The position numbers and the translations under genes are program-made. Source: a virus. Taken from it: 40,351 bases of DNA. Positions within the stretch are counted from its first letter, which is position 1. The number at the start of each line of letters is the position of its first letter. Under the pieces are notes generated by a model. It made no database searches. It was not told where the DNA came from and worked only from the letters and a program-made list of their open reading frames with translations. The stretch covers positions 1 through 40,351 of the IMG/VR virus record IMGVR_UViG_3300031839_001818. One strand, written 5' to 3'. Below are positions 8,081 to 16,623 of the stretch, piece after piece.

Positions 8081-9113
8081 CGGGGTCAACCTCACGCTGC
8101 TTGATCAGCTCGTAGGCCTTCGGCGGCACCACGTCGAGCTGGGTGATCTCGCCGGCATCGCTCAGACGGTGGGTAATGCCGGCGAGCAGGTACTCGCCAT
8201 CGAACCGCGCCCAGGGGTCTTGAACCACGACACGCTGATTGGGCTGCCAGGGTTTGGCGCCATCGAGCCAGCCGCGCACGGTGTAGCGCACCCGCTGGGC
8301 CTGGGCAGCGCGCATGGCGCTGGTCCATTCAGCCAGGCGGCGCGCATCGGCGGCGTTGCAGGGGTCGACGGGGTCGATGATGAGCAGGCGCCCGGCGCGG
8401 GCACCGAGGTCGGTCGCCTCGGCGCGGATCTGCTGGGCGGTGTCGGCGTTGCGGTCATCTTCGCGGTCTTGCCCGAGCACACGATAGGTGCGGAACCGGT
8501 CTGCGCAGCTGTCTTCAGCAGTCGCAGCGAGCACGTTGCGGCCCAGCACCAGTGGCGTGGCTGCGCGCCCGGTGCCGGCGCGGGTGATCTGCAGGCCCCC
8601 CAGGCCATCGCTGATGAGCAGGCAGCCGCGCAGCCGGGCCAGGCGGGCCAATGCGGCATGGCAGGTTTCGCCGATCTGCAGCTGCTGGTAGCGGAAGGGC
8701 TCGCCGGCGTCGGCCGCCACCGCGGCGTCGATACTGACGGCGATGCCGAGCGGGCTGCAGAGATCCTCCGCGATCTGTGTGAGCGATCGACCGACCCAGC
8801 CCTCACCGTCGGTGGTAGCACTGACGTCGACCAGATCGCCAGTGGCGTCGCGGCCGCGGACCACCAGCTCATGACCACGGGCGCTGTAGGTCGGCGCAGC
8901 ACCGTCCACGTGGCCGCGGATGACTACCTCGCCGTCGATCAGCACTTCGCAGGCCTGATTCTTCAGCTCCGGCAGCGGCTGGCCGCGAAGGGCCCAGCGG
9001 TCGGCACAGCGGATCTCGAAGATGCCCGCGAGCTGCTCGATGCCGCGGCTGATCTCGACCTGCAGCCAGCCTTCCAGCCGGTGGCCACCAACGCTGAGGG
9101 TGAGCGTGCTCAT
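8073..9113 (-). CDS. Baseplate hub protein, Mu gp44 (gpD/gp27-like)
   Basis: The 346-aa protein forms the hub ring holding the central spike. It begins with LTLSVGGHRLEGW and carries VEISRGIEQLAGIFEI, the standard family opening. Later ITHRLSDAGEITQLDVVPP is a typical end of this family. It lies between gp43 and gp45 with an ATGA overlap on its upstream side and an 8-bp overlap on its downstream side. Confidence 0.93.
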   Translation of the reverse strand: MSTLTLSVGGHRLEGWLQVEISRGIEQLAGIFEIRCADRWALRGQPLPELKNQACEVLIDGEVVIRGHVDGAAPTYSARGHELVVRGRDATGDLVDVSATTDGEGWVGRSLTQIAEDLCSPLGIAVSIDAAVAADAGEPFRYQQLQIGETCHAALARLARLRGCLLISDGLGGLQITRAGTGRAATPLVLGRNVLAATAEDSCADRFRTYRVLGQDREDDRNADTAQQIRAEATDLGARAGRLLIIDPVDPCNAADARRLAEWTSAMRAAQAQRVRYTVRGWLDGAKPWQPNQRVVVQDPWARFDGEYLLAGITHRLSDAGEITQLDVVPPKAYELIKQREVDPDA

Positions 9114-10396
9114 GCGGTGAGCGCCTCGACGAGGCTGCCGCCGCCAACGAAACCCGGGGCGGTGGCGTTATTGCGACCTGCGATGTCGTCGGCGTTGGCT
9201 GCCACATTGGCGGGGCCGTAGAGCTGGTGGGCGAGCACCAGGCTGGGCAGCGTTTCGTGGGCCGTGAGGCGGGCCACGCGCGCGAGATCGGCAGCACGCC
9301 GGGTCAGCGCCTCGACCACGACAGTCCGCAGGGCCTGCAGGCGGTCAAAGGTGGCGTCGTCGGCATGCTCGCCTGCGATGTCGATCTGCTCGGTGATGCG
9401 GCTGATGCCAGCGATCGCTGCGTCATACGACGGATACAGGCCACTACTGTCGCCGCGTGAGATTTCCACCAGTGCAACTTCCGCATGGCGGACGGCGATG
9501 GCGATGATGAACAGGCGCAACATGGCATCGCGGTTGGCGCGGTCACGTGCGGTCTCTGCCGGTGGAACCTCCGGCTCGCTGCGGGTTGCGGGTAGCGGCG
9601 CACCAGCGGCGTCGGTGGCAGGTTGCACCTTGACGCTGCTGCCGGCGCGGCGGGACACCGAGTGGTAGCCATCGAACAGCGTCGACAAATCGGCGGCGCG
9701 TTCAATGTTGCCCACCATCCCGGCGATGCGCTGGCCGAGATCGCCGGGCAGATCGATCAGGTCTTCAAGGGTGCGCTTGGCACCGGCCAGGGGATCGAGG
9801 ACTTCCTCGAGCACATCGTTGTAGATCGAGTCGGCCCCTTTGCGGATCGATTTAATGGCGTTTGATACCGGCTTTAGGGCCTCGGTAATGGCCGACAGGC
9901 CCCAGGCGCGGTCGCCGGCATCGGGGGTCTGGAACGCCTCGCCGAAGCGGCCTGCAGCAGTGCCATTGGCCTCGGCCGAGATCCGCGCGGTTTCGGCCTC
10001 TGCGTCGGGGACGGCGCCCGGCAGGACCGGGCTGGTGTCGAGCACGCACTCAAAGCGAAAGCTGGCGCAGTTGCCGCCTTCACGAGTGCCCTCCCGCACG
10101 CTGTACTGCTCGATGACCACACGCAGGTCGCCGCGAAACGGATGAATGAGGGTGCCGGCGCCGGGGGCATCCAGCGCGGCCTCAAGTGCGTCGCGACGGG
10201 TGGCGTAGTCGTCGCCGACAACAAATGCTTCCATCGCAAAGCGCCGCGGCCCCTGGCCGAGATCCTCGACTTCGTTGCGGTCTGACAGTGGGTATTCGTG
10301 GATGGCCAGCTTGCGGCCGCCACGGGTGTCGGCCGATTCCACTTCGAATGGCGCACCGCGAAACGAGGCTGGCAGCAGTGTGTCGCGCCAGCTCAT
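9110..10396 (-). CDS. DNA circularisation / tail protein, Mu gp43 (gpN)
   Basis: The 428-aa protein opens MSWRDTLLPASFRG, a hallmark of the 'DNA circularisation protein N-terminus' family (Mu gpN). It continues with RRFAMEAFVVGDDY and ALDAPGAGTLIHP. In Mu this protein is a tail/baseplate component needed for infection; the circularisation name is historical. The C-terminal half is helical and less conserved. A 79-bp gap separates it from the tape-measure gene; that gap holds a GC-rich CGCGCGCGCG run and no gene. Confidence 0.92.
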   Translation of the reverse strand: MSWRDTLLPASFRGAPFEVESADTRGGRKLAIHEYPLSDRNEVEDLGQGPRRFAMEAFVVGDDYATRRDALEAALDAPGAGTLIHPFRGDLRVVIEQYSVREGTREGGNCASFRFECVLDTSPVLPGAVPDAEAETARISAEANGTAAGRFGEAFQTPDAGDRAWGLSAITEALKPVSNAIKSIRKGADSIYNDVLEEVLDPLAGAKRTLEDLIDLPGDLGQRIAGMVGNIERAADLSTLFDGYHSVSRRAGSSVKVQPATDAAGAPLPATRSEPEVPPAETARDRANRDAMLRLFIIAIAVRHAEVALVEISRGDSSGLYPSYDAAIAGISRITEQIDIAGEHADDATFDRLQALRTVVVEALTRRAADLARVARLTAHETLPSLVLAHQLYGPANVAANADDIAGRNNATAPGFVGGGSLVEALTA

Positions 10397-10475
10397 GCAT
10401 CACTCCACGGGGACGGGGGACGGGCCATGTGCGCAGCTTCGCGCGCGCGCGGTTGCGATTCCCCCGCGAAATGCT

Positions 10476-12833
10476 TCAGCCGCCGAGCAACGGCAGCATG
10501 GGGCCAGACTGCACCTGCAGGTCGAGCCGGTCGCTCGCATCAATACGCGCTGGACGGGCGCGGCCTTGGGCGTCGATGACCAGCTCGACCCGGCCGGCCA
10601 ACGGTGCCGCTGGCGGGCCGGCTTCTGTGCGACGTTGGGCCTGCCGTAGTGCGGGCTCTGCTGCCGGCGCCGGCATTGGCAACGAGGCATCGACGCGGAC
10701 CAGTGGCGCGCCAGCGGGCTGCACCGGCGGCAGGTTGACGATGGGGGCCGCATAGTCGGCCGTCGGCGTTGCCACGTTGACTTGGGGTGCCGAGGCTGCG
10801 GCGGGTCGCGGCAGCTCGAGTGCCGGTGCTGCGAGGTCGACGCGGGGCGCGGGGACCAATGGCGCAGCCGGCGCGTTGACGTTGACCGACGGCGGCAGTG
10901 GCGACGGCAGTGCGGGATACGGCGGCAGGGCCGGTGCAGCGAGATCGACGCGAGGAGTCGGTATTGCGGGCGCGGGTGCCGGCGCTGCTGGTCGGCTGAT
11001 GTATTCGATGCGCTCGGATTGTTCGGCGGGCTGCGGCAGGCTCATCCCCGCTAGCGGATCGAGGTTGATGATGGGCGGCGCCGCTACCGGCCCGGCGGGC
11101 GGCGCAATGTTGATGCGCGGCGGCGCGGCATCACGCAGGGGGTCGAGGCGCGCATCCAGCGCGTGGCGGGCATCGTCATTGCCCAGCCGGGCGAGCACGG
11201 TGGCGATGGTGCCGCCCAGGCGGTCGGCGAATGCGGTGGTGTCGATCTTGTCGTAGAGGTAGCTGCCCGCGACATAGCCGCCACCGAATGCCAGCGCGGG
11301 TGCAACTGCGCCCATCGGATTGGTCGGGCTGATGCCCTTGAGCCCGGGCAGCTGGCGCGCCAACCAGCCGGTGGCTTTCTTGGCAGCCTCGCCGGCAACG
11401 ATGCCGCCCGCCACGTCGCCCATGCCGAGGCCGCCCGCACCACCGCCGCCGAGCCCACCGGCGGGCCAGTTGGTGATGAACACGGGCTGCACGCCGGTGA
11501 CCTGCTCCAGCGCCTTGCCCTGGGCAACGCCGGCGGCGGTACCGGCGGCGTCGCCCAGCACGCGGCCGGCGATACCGCTGATGGCGCTCGGCAGTTGGCG
11601 CATGAGGGTGGCCAGCACGCTGCCGCCCACCAGAGCAGCGCTGCCCCAGCCGATGACTTCGGCATTGGACAGCTCCATGCCGCCCTCGGCTTTCGGTGCC
11701 AGGCTGAAGCTGACGGCGTCGGCAAACGCCTTGTTGACCGGCTTGGCGAAGGTGTCGCCCACCTCGCGCATGACGGTCTTGAGGCGGGCGGCCTGGTCGA
11801 TTGCGTTGTCGAGGGCGATGTCGAGGTCGCGCTCGATGGTGCCGCCGGCGGAGCGGATCTCGTCCGCCATCTCGGTCCACTGTTCCAGTGTGTTGCCAGC
11901 GAGCAGCGTGCGCAGGCCACGCTGGGTGTCGAGGTCGGTCTGGCCGAAGGCATCGGCGATGAAGGTGTCGCGCGCCAGGTCTGACTGCAGCGCCTGGTAG
12001 GCGGTGGCGATGTCCTGGAGGACGTCGACGGGATCGCGTGCGCTGTCGTCGGCGTTATAGAAGGAGACGCCGGTGGCCTTGGCGGCTTCGGTCTTGTAGC
12101 GATTGTTGGTGAACAACCGCAGCGTGCTGTCCGCGAGCGTGGCCAGGCGTTCGGGGTTGCGCTCGATCTGGCTGAGGGCTTCGATGAAGCCGAGAGTGTC
12201 GGCAAACGCCAGGTTGGCGGACTTGGCGTTGACCCCGACCCGGGCAAAGATGCCGCTGAGGTCTTCCAGCTCGGCATTGCCGAGCCTGCCGGCGACCGTC
12301 ATCTGGTCGAGCAGTGTGGCGGCGATGCCCGGTTGCGCCAGGTCAAACCCGTAGCTGCGGGCGGCGACGGTGAGGCCGCCGGCCAGGACGTCTTCCGGTG
12401 CACCGGTAACGGCGCTGGCGGGGTTGATGGAGCGGATCGAGGCGAGCGCCTGCTCCCACTCGGCGCCCGCCTGGATGAGATTGTTGAAGCCGCCCTGCAG
12501 CGATTCCAGCGGCCGGCCGGTATCCCGCGCCATGCGGAAGATCTCGCCGCGCAGATCGCGCACCTGGGATGCGGTGCCGCTGGCAGTCAGGCGGATCTGC
12601 GTCAGATCCTTGTCGAGCTGGCCCGACATGCGCTGGTTGGCCAGCGCACCAATGCCGAGGCCCAGGCCAAGAATGGTGCGCTGGACACCGCCGACCACCT
12701 TGTCGAGCTGCAGGGCATCGCGCTGCATGCTGCGGGTGGTGCCGGTCCAGTTCTGGCCGGTGCGGCGGATGCCGGCATCGAGCCCGCGTGATTCGAGGAA
12801 CAGGCGGAGGGCGACGTCGAGGTTCTTGCTCAT
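10476..12833 (-). CDS. Tail tape-measure protein (Mu gp42)
   Basis: The 785-aa protein sets tail length and is threaded through the tube. It starts MSKNLDVALRLFLESRG and has a helical N-terminal region that fits the phage tail tape-measure TP901 domain, with glycine-rich hydrophobic segments in the middle (GGSVLATLM, GGGYVAGSYLY). From about residue 560 onward it is an unusual Pro/Ala-rich linker with two copies of PRVDLAAPAL (near 10815-10846 and 10927-10955). A compact basic end follows (GRVELVIDAQGRARP). It follows the tail chaperone frameshift product by three bases, the conserved order in contractile and siphoviral tails. Confidence 0.92.
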   Translation of the reverse strand: MSKNLDVALRLFLESRGLDAGIRRTGQNWTGTTRSMQRDALQLDKVVGGVQRTILGLGLGIGALANQRMSGQLDKDLTQIRLTASGTASQVRDLRGEIFRMARDTGRPLESLQGGFNNLIQAGAEWEQALASIRSINPASAVTGAPEDVLAGGLTVAARSYGFDLAQPGIAATLLDQMTVAGRLGNAELEDLSGIFARVGVNAKSANLAFADTLGFIEALSQIERNPERLATLADSTLRLFTNNRYKTEAAKATGVSFYNADDSARDPVDVLQDIATAYQALQSDLARDTFIADAFGQTDLDTQRGLRTLLAGNTLEQWTEMADEIRSAGGTIERDLDIALDNAIDQAARLKTVMREVGDTFAKPVNKAFADAVSFSLAPKAEGGMELSNAEVIGWGSAALVGGSVLATLMRQLPSAISGIAGRVLGDAAGTAAGVAQGKALEQVTGVQPVFITNWPAGGLGGGGAGGLGMGDVAGGIVAGEAAKKATGWLARQLPGLKGISPTNPMGAVAPALAFGGGYVAGSYLYDKIDTTAFADRLGGTIATVLARLGNDDARHALDARLDPLRDAAPPRINIAPPAGPVAAPPIINLDPLAGMSLPQPAEQSERIEYISRPAAPAPAPAIPTPRVDLAAPALPPYPALPSPLPPSVNVNAPAAPLVPAPRVDLAAPALELPRPAAASAPQVNVATPTADYAAPIVNLPPVQPAGAPLVRVDASLPMPAPAAEPALRQAQRRTEAGPPAAPLAGRVELVIDAQGRARPARIDASDRLDLQVQSGPMLPLLGG

Positions 12834-12836
12834 GCC

Positions 12837-13264
12837 TCAGCCCTTGGCCGTGAGCTGGCCGATGTAGTGGAGGTACTCGGCACGTGGCAGGTCGAGAATC
12901 TCCTGCCGCGACCAGCCGGTCTTGATGCCCAGCAGCAGGACGGCGTTCAGCTCCCGCCGTCTGCGCTGGGCGGTGCTTCCCCCAGGGCGATCAGCTCCAG
13001 CTGGGCGTTGCGGAGGATGGCGTAGTCCACCGGCTTGAGCTTGCGGATCATCCCCAGCGTGAACGGGCCCTGGAAAGTGCCGGCTCGCACCAGCTGCCGT
13101 GCCATCAGTGCGCCGTTATAGGCCAGTGGGTTGTCGTAGGGGGCATCGCGCTCGGCATCGAACAGGTCGCCGGTGCCGGCTTCGCGCAGCACGACATCCT
13201 TGAGCAGCTCCTCGCCCACCTTGAAGCCGTGCTTGAGGGTGCGGGTGACGGTGAGGCCGTTCAT
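12837..13264 (-). CDS. Tail assembly chaperone frameshift product (gp41-gp41', -1 shift)
   Basis: If ribosomes slip back one base near 12977-12985, the frame passes the gp41 stop and continues through RRELNAVLLLGIK and a stretch ending LPRAEYLHYIGQ to a TGA at 12837-12839, giving about 142 aa. That extension looks like the conserved second part of tail chaperones. It lacks a start codon of its own and ends just before the tape-measure ATG. Programmed frameshifting between these two parts is widely conserved in tailed phages. The -1 direction and location are inferred from the two open frames. Confidence 0.78.
12947..13264 (-). CDS. Tail assembly chaperone, short form (Mu gp41)
   Basis: The 105-aa protein begins MNGLTVTRTLKHGFKVG and carries RMI-like text MIRKLKPVDYAIL before a low-complexity end (APPSADGGS). 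Size and position, between the tube and the tape-measure gene, match Mu gp41. These chaperones coat the tape measure until tube polymerisation and are not in the mature virion. The start overlaps the stop of the tube gene by one base. Confidence 0.88.
   Translation of the reverse strand: MNGLTVTRTLKHGFKVGEELLKDVVLREAGTGDLFDAERDAPYDNPLAYNGALMARQLVRAGTFQGPFTLGMIRKLKPVDYAILRNAQLELIALGEAPPSADGGS
12977..12985 (-). promoter_or_regulatory. Probable -1 slippery site for the tail chaperone
   Basis: On the minus strand the coding sequence reads CTG GGG GAA GC: a five-G run in which the GGG codon can re-pair one base back. The -1 frame is open from here to 12837. It is the only homopolymer in the overlap between the two frames. 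It is not a textbook X-XXY-YYZ heptamer, so the exact slip position is uncertain. Confidence 0.6.
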
Positions 13265-13620
13265 CAGCCGTGCTCCTCGGCGGGCTCGCCTTCCATCACC
13301 AGCATGATCTCGCCGTCCTTGTCATCGAACTCGGGGGTTTCGGCGGTCCAGGCCTTGGGTACGGTGTAGATGCGGCCGTCGTCACCCTCGAAGGTGATGG
13401 CCACATCGCGCCAGGCGCGGATGTCGGCCACCGAGACATCGCCGGTCTTGACGATCTTGGCCTCCAGCCGCGAGGGCTGCAGCTTTTCGACCCGGTGCAC
13501 TGAACGGGAGCTGGTCTTGGTTTGGGCGATATCGCCACCGATGTTGAGCTTGGCGCCTTCCATCGTGTCGATGAGCAGGCCGTCAACACGGATGGTGGCC
13601 TTGCCGAGTGCTTGGGACAT
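13264..13620 (-). CDS. Tail tube protein, Mu gp40 (gpM)
   Basis: The 118-aa protein matches the Mu tail tube family: MSQALGKATIRVDG, then SVHRVEKLQPSRLEA with the Pro-Ser mark, then DIRAWRDVAITFEGDDGR. Copies stack to form the inner tube through which DNA passes. It directly follows the sheath gene, the normal order for contractile tails, with 28 bp between them. The length is typical. Confidence 0.93.
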   Translation of the reverse strand: MSQALGKATIRVDGLLIDTMEGAKLNIGGDIAQTKTSSRSVHRVEKLQPSRLEAKIVKTGDVSVADIRAWRDVAITFEGDDGRIYTVPKAWTAETPEFDDKDGEIMLVMEGEPAEEHG

Positions 13621-13648
13621 GGGGGTGACTCCTCAGATGGGTAGCGGC

Positions 13649-15115
13649 TTAGCCGACGGGCTGGACCAGGGCGGCGGTGACGCGCAGCTGGTTCATGAAG
13701 TCGGGCGGGAACAGGGCGTTGAGGCGGTCGGGATCGGTGGCGTCGATCTCGGTGCGCAGCTCGCGCTTGAACTGCTCGAAGGCTTCGCCGCCCTCGTACC
13801 AGCCGAGGTCCACATAGCTCTTGTAGAACGCAATCAGCTCGCTGGCTGCGAGTGCCGGCGTCATCACCCGTGGGCCGGTGGAGCCGTTCTTGCCCAGCTT
13901 GTACTGGGCGTACTTGGTGGAGAAGCGGCTGCGGATGCCAAAGCGGGTCTGCGCCCACAGGCGGGTGTGGCAGATGTCGAAGCGGCTGCGGTCCGGCACC
14001 CCAAACGGGTTGGTGCGGTAGGTGGTGACAAAGCGCTCGGCGCGCACCAGCCCGCCGCCGTCGACGATGGAGGTGGCCACGCCGCCGGCGAGCAGGGTTT
14101 GCCGATCGGTGATGCTGCGGCGCTCGGTTTCCGCCTTGGCGACCAGGCCGGGCATGACGGTGGTCTGCTCCGGCAGCGCGGGGTCAGTCTGCGCCAGGCT
14201 GGCTTGCACGCCGCAGGCGCTGGACGCCCACATGAACGCGGGGCTGAGGTAATCGCCGGCATCGCCGAGGCAAACGAAGGGGTTGTTGTGGCTGGCCGCG
14301 GCGGTGAGCAGGTTCTGCACGGTGTCGCTGACGGCGGTGAATGCCACGCCCTCGATCTGCGGAATGGGCCCGTTGCGGCGCTCCAGCTCGGCCACCACGG
14401 CAGCGACGTTGGTGGCGTCGGTGTAGGGCTGGGTGATGCTGGGGTACCAGATGTTGGTCAGCGCAGTGATGGCGCTCGCGAGATCCGGGTTGCCGGTGCC
14501 AGGGGTGAGCGCGCTGATGGTGAGCGTGAGGCTGGCCGGCAGGCGTTCGTCGCTGTAGCGATTCACGATGCAGCTGATGTTGCCGGCATCCACCCCCGCA
14601 TTGCGGGCGGTGAGCGTGACCTCGGCGGCCTCGGCGTCAGCATCAACATGACGCAGGTCGTCGGCGTTGACCGCCGCGGCAATGGCGGCGGCCACGTCGG
14701 CCTCTTCATCATCGCTGGCCACGCCCACCTGGTAGCGCCGACCGCCCACGTACAGGGCGATGGTGCCGGCCGCACTGGGTGCGGTGGCTACCGTGATGGT
14801 GCGGGTGCTGGCGGTGCCGGCGCCGTCATCTTCCAGCGGCATCATCCACACCGGAATGCCGGCGCTGGCCTGCAGGACGGTACGTACCATGTGGTGCAGC
14901 ATGCTGCCGCGCCCGGCGAGCTGGCCGGCCTGGTCGTCGCTGATGGCCAGCACGGGCACTTCCGGCGTGGCGGTGCCGGCATCGAGCATCTGCCCCAGCA
15001 CCAGGATCTTCTGCGGCAGCGCCGCAACTGCGCCGGCATTGCCGGCGTTGGAGTACTCGGCATAGATACCGGGCACATTGAAGTTGAGCGGGAACTGGGT
15101 GAAGGAAATGCTCAT
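13649..15115 (-). CDS. Tail sheath protein, Mu gp39 (gpL)
   Basis: The 488-aa protein is the contractile sheath subunit. It starts MSISFTQFPLNFNVPGIYAE, the family's standard N-terminus (FTQIP...RVPG.y.E type). It has the insertion domain through residues about 50-280 and the conserved C-terminal contact region with RFDICHTRLW and later VDLGWYEGGEAFEQF. Length and place, immediately before the tube gene, fit Mu gpL. Confidence 0.95.
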   Translation of the reverse strand: MSISFTQFPLNFNVPGIYAEYSNAGNAGAVAALPQKILVLGQMLDAGTATPEVPVLAISDDQAGQLAGRGSMLHHMVRTVLQASAGIPVWMMPLEDDGAGTASTRTITVATAPSAAGTIALYVGGRRYQVGVASDDEEADVAAAIAAAVNADDLRHVDADAEAAEVTLTARNAGVDAGNISCIVNRYSDERLPASLTLTISALTPGTGNPDLASAITALTNIWYPSITQPYTDATNVAAVVAELERRNGPIPQIEGVAFTAVSDTVQNLLTAAASHNNPFVCLGDAGDYLSPAFMWASSACGVQASLAQTDPALPEQTTVMPGLVAKAETERRSITDRQTLLAGGVATSIVDGGGLVRAERFVTTYRTNPFGVPDRSRFDICHTRLWAQTRFGIRSRFSTKYAQYKLGKNGSTGPRVMTPALAASELIAFYKSYVDLGWYEGGEAFEQFKRELRTEIDATDPDRLNALFPPDFMNQLRVTAALVQPVG

Positions 15116-15124
15116 GGCGGGTTC

Positions 15125-15658
15125 CTATGGGTTGATCGTGACGGTCTGGCCGCGGCTGTCGTCGCCATCCGGCGGGAGGGCGTCGTCGGTGGTGAACAGG
15201 GTGTTGAAGTCGGCCAGCGCCTCGGGGGCGAGGTCCTGGTCGAGCTCGAGCTGCTGGTGCCAGCTGACGGCACCCAGGGCGATGCCCTCCTGGTCGGCGT
15301 AACCGGAATAGAGGTTGTCCCAGGTGAGTCTGCTGGCTTTGCCGGCGTCGGGTAGCGCGGAACGGCGCAGCAGCTGCATGAGCCGGTCAGCCAGCAGCAG
15401 ATGGGCGGCATCGCGCACTTCGTCGCGGGTGTCTTTGATGACCAGGTAGGCGGCGCAGCGCACCTCGGCACGTGCCTGGGTAGTACGGGCCTCTTCGGCG
15501 CGCAGCACTGCGATCAATACGGCCGGCGCGCGGGTGCTGTAGCGCTTGAGCTCGGCGAGGTCGAACTTGCCGCCGTGGGCTTCGATATGAATGCGCCCTG
15601 GCAGCACCTGGCGCAGCGACTTCACCAGCTCGGCGCGGTGGGTGAGCAGGCCGGCCAT
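15125..15658 (-). CDS. Head-tail joining / tail terminator protein, Mu gp37 family
   Basis: The 177-aa protein starts at ATG 15658, overlapping the TAA of the upstream gene (TAATG). A longer frame to 15991 is an Arg/Pro-rich shadow and is discarded. The pattern LLTHRAELVKSLRQVLPGRI at the N-terminus and RCAAYLVIKDTRDEVRDAAH in the middle is that of the phage Gp37 family, found between gp36 and the sheath in Mu relatives. It likely works at the head-tail joint or tail end; the exact role is not settled. Confidence 0.82.
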   Translation of the reverse strand: MAGLLTHRAELVKSLRQVLPGRIHIEAHGGKFDLAELKRYSTRAPAVLIAVLRAEEARTTQARAEVRCAAYLVIKDTRDEVRDAAHLLLADRLMQLLRRSALPDAGKASRLTWDNLYSGYADQEGIALGAVSWHQQLELDQDLAPEALADFNTLFTTDDALPPDGDDSRGQTVTINP

Positions 15659-16101
15659 TACGGCAGCCTCCGCAGCGGCCCGCGTCCGAACAGGCGCGGC
15701 TGGCTGCTGATGAGGATGTCGCCGCCCTTCACTTCGCCGCTGTCGCCGGTGGGCTGTTCGCTGGCTGCAAGGCCGAGGCCGGCGTTGCCGCGGGCGACCT
15801 GCTTGAGGAAGTCCACGGCGTCTTCGTAGCGGGCGCGCAGCTCGTTGGTAAGGGCATCGGCGCTGCGGGCGCCGCGGTAGATGCCGATGTCGATGCAGAT
15901 CTGTTTGCCCCAGCTCGGCGGCGTGGCCAGCGGCAGGCTGTGCCGCTGGCCGATGTAGCCGTCCATTTCGCCACTGGCATCCGCCAGGCACTGGTCGATG
16001 GCCGGCTCATCGAGTAGGCCGTCGCGGTCGCGGTCGAAGACCGAATGAATCAGATCTTCGCTTTCGCGGTCCAGCATGTCCTGGCGGGTGGCGTAGGGCA
16101 C
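15658..16101 (-). CDS. Head completion protein, Mu gp36 family (DUF1320)
   Basis: The 147-aa protein starts at a GTG and reads PYATRQDMLDRE, the invariant opening of the DUF1320/gp36 family ('.YaT..D...r.ge..l'). A helical bundle with ASGEMDGYIGQRHSLPL follows, the other hallmark. These proteins act at the head-tail connector. It is followed by gp37 with a TAATG overlap, matching Mu order. Confidence 0.92.
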   Translation of the reverse strand: MPYATRQDMLDRESEDLIHSVFDRDRDGLLDEPAIDQCLADASGEMDGYIGQRHSLPLATPPSWGKQICIDIGIYRGARSADALTNELRARYEDAVDFLKQVARGNAGLGLAASEQPTGDSGEVKGGDILISSQPRLFGRGPLRRLP

Positions 16102-16108
16102 GAGGGGA

Positions 16109-16549
16109 TCAGGCCTCGGTGAGCACGCGGCCGGGGCCGATGCCGATGTGCTTGGCAGCCTCCGGCGTCAGGGTGATGGAGTCGCCCTGCTCGTACTTGC
16201 GCTTGCCGCGCCAGAGCGTCCAGTTGACGGTGTACTTGCGCTCGCCTTCGGTGTCAGCCGGGGGCTTCGCCGCCGGGTCGTCACCCGGCGGCTGGGCCTT
16301 TTCCGCATCGCTCTCAGGGTTATGGGGGGCAGCGCCTGTGGGCGCCGCAGCCGCGGGGGCCTGCCCGTCAGCCGGATTGCTGACGGGGGCATCTGCTGGG
16401 CCGGTAGCCGCGGCCGGGGGCGAACCCCCGGCGTTGGCATTCGACCCGTTCTCTCCGGGGCGAGTCTGGGTGTCGGCGTCGGTGGTCTTCTGGGCGGTGC
16501 CCAGAGGCGGACGAGACGCGGGGTTCTTGCGGGATTTGGCCTTGGCCAT
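16109..16549 (-). CDS. Small head protein with Ala/Pro linker (gp35-like)
   Basis: The 146-aa protein has a basic N-terminus (MAKAKSRKNPASRPP) and a long low-complexity Ala/Pro/Gly/Asp stretch over residues about 20-100. A compact C-terminal domain follows (YTVNWTLWRGKRKYEQGDSI, then LTPEAAKHI) of the kind found in the small FluMu/Mu gp35 proteins. It lies between the major capsid and gp36, as gp35 does in Mu. Function is unknown in the family; a minor head role is inferred. Confidence 0.75.
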   Translation of the reverse strand: MAKAKSRKNPASRPPLGTAQKTTDADTQTRPGENGSNANAGGSPPAAATGPADAPVSNPADGQAPAAAAPTGAAPHNPESDAEKAQPPGDDPAAKPPADTEGERKYTVNWTLWRGKRKYEQGDSITLTPEAAKHIGIGPGRVLTEA

Positions 16550-16573
16550 GTGAGCGCTCCAGCTCGGGCTTGC

Positions 16574-16600
16574 AAAAGCGCCCGGCGAACCAGGCGCTTT
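16574..16600 (-). terminator. Terminator-like hairpin after the major capsid gene
   Basis: On the minus strand AAAGCGCC (complement of 16593-16600) pairs with GGCGCTTT (complement of 16575-16582), an 8-bp stem with a 10-base loop ending in TTTT. It sits 23 bases past the capsid stop and could reduce read-through, giving more capsid than tail transcript. That effect is inference. Confidence 0.65.
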
Positions 16601-16623
16601 GACCAGCCTTGAGCGACGGCGGC

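Noticed and set aside
7974-9221. A 415-codon plus-strand frame over gp44 and gp45
   Set aside because: It is antisense to two well-recognised baseplate genes with proper overlaps and has no motifs of its own.
13370-15355. A 661-codon open frame on plus antisense to tail tube and sheath
   Set aside because: Same reason: the minus-strand genes are unmistakable and this frame is a Gly/Ala/Val-rich shadow.
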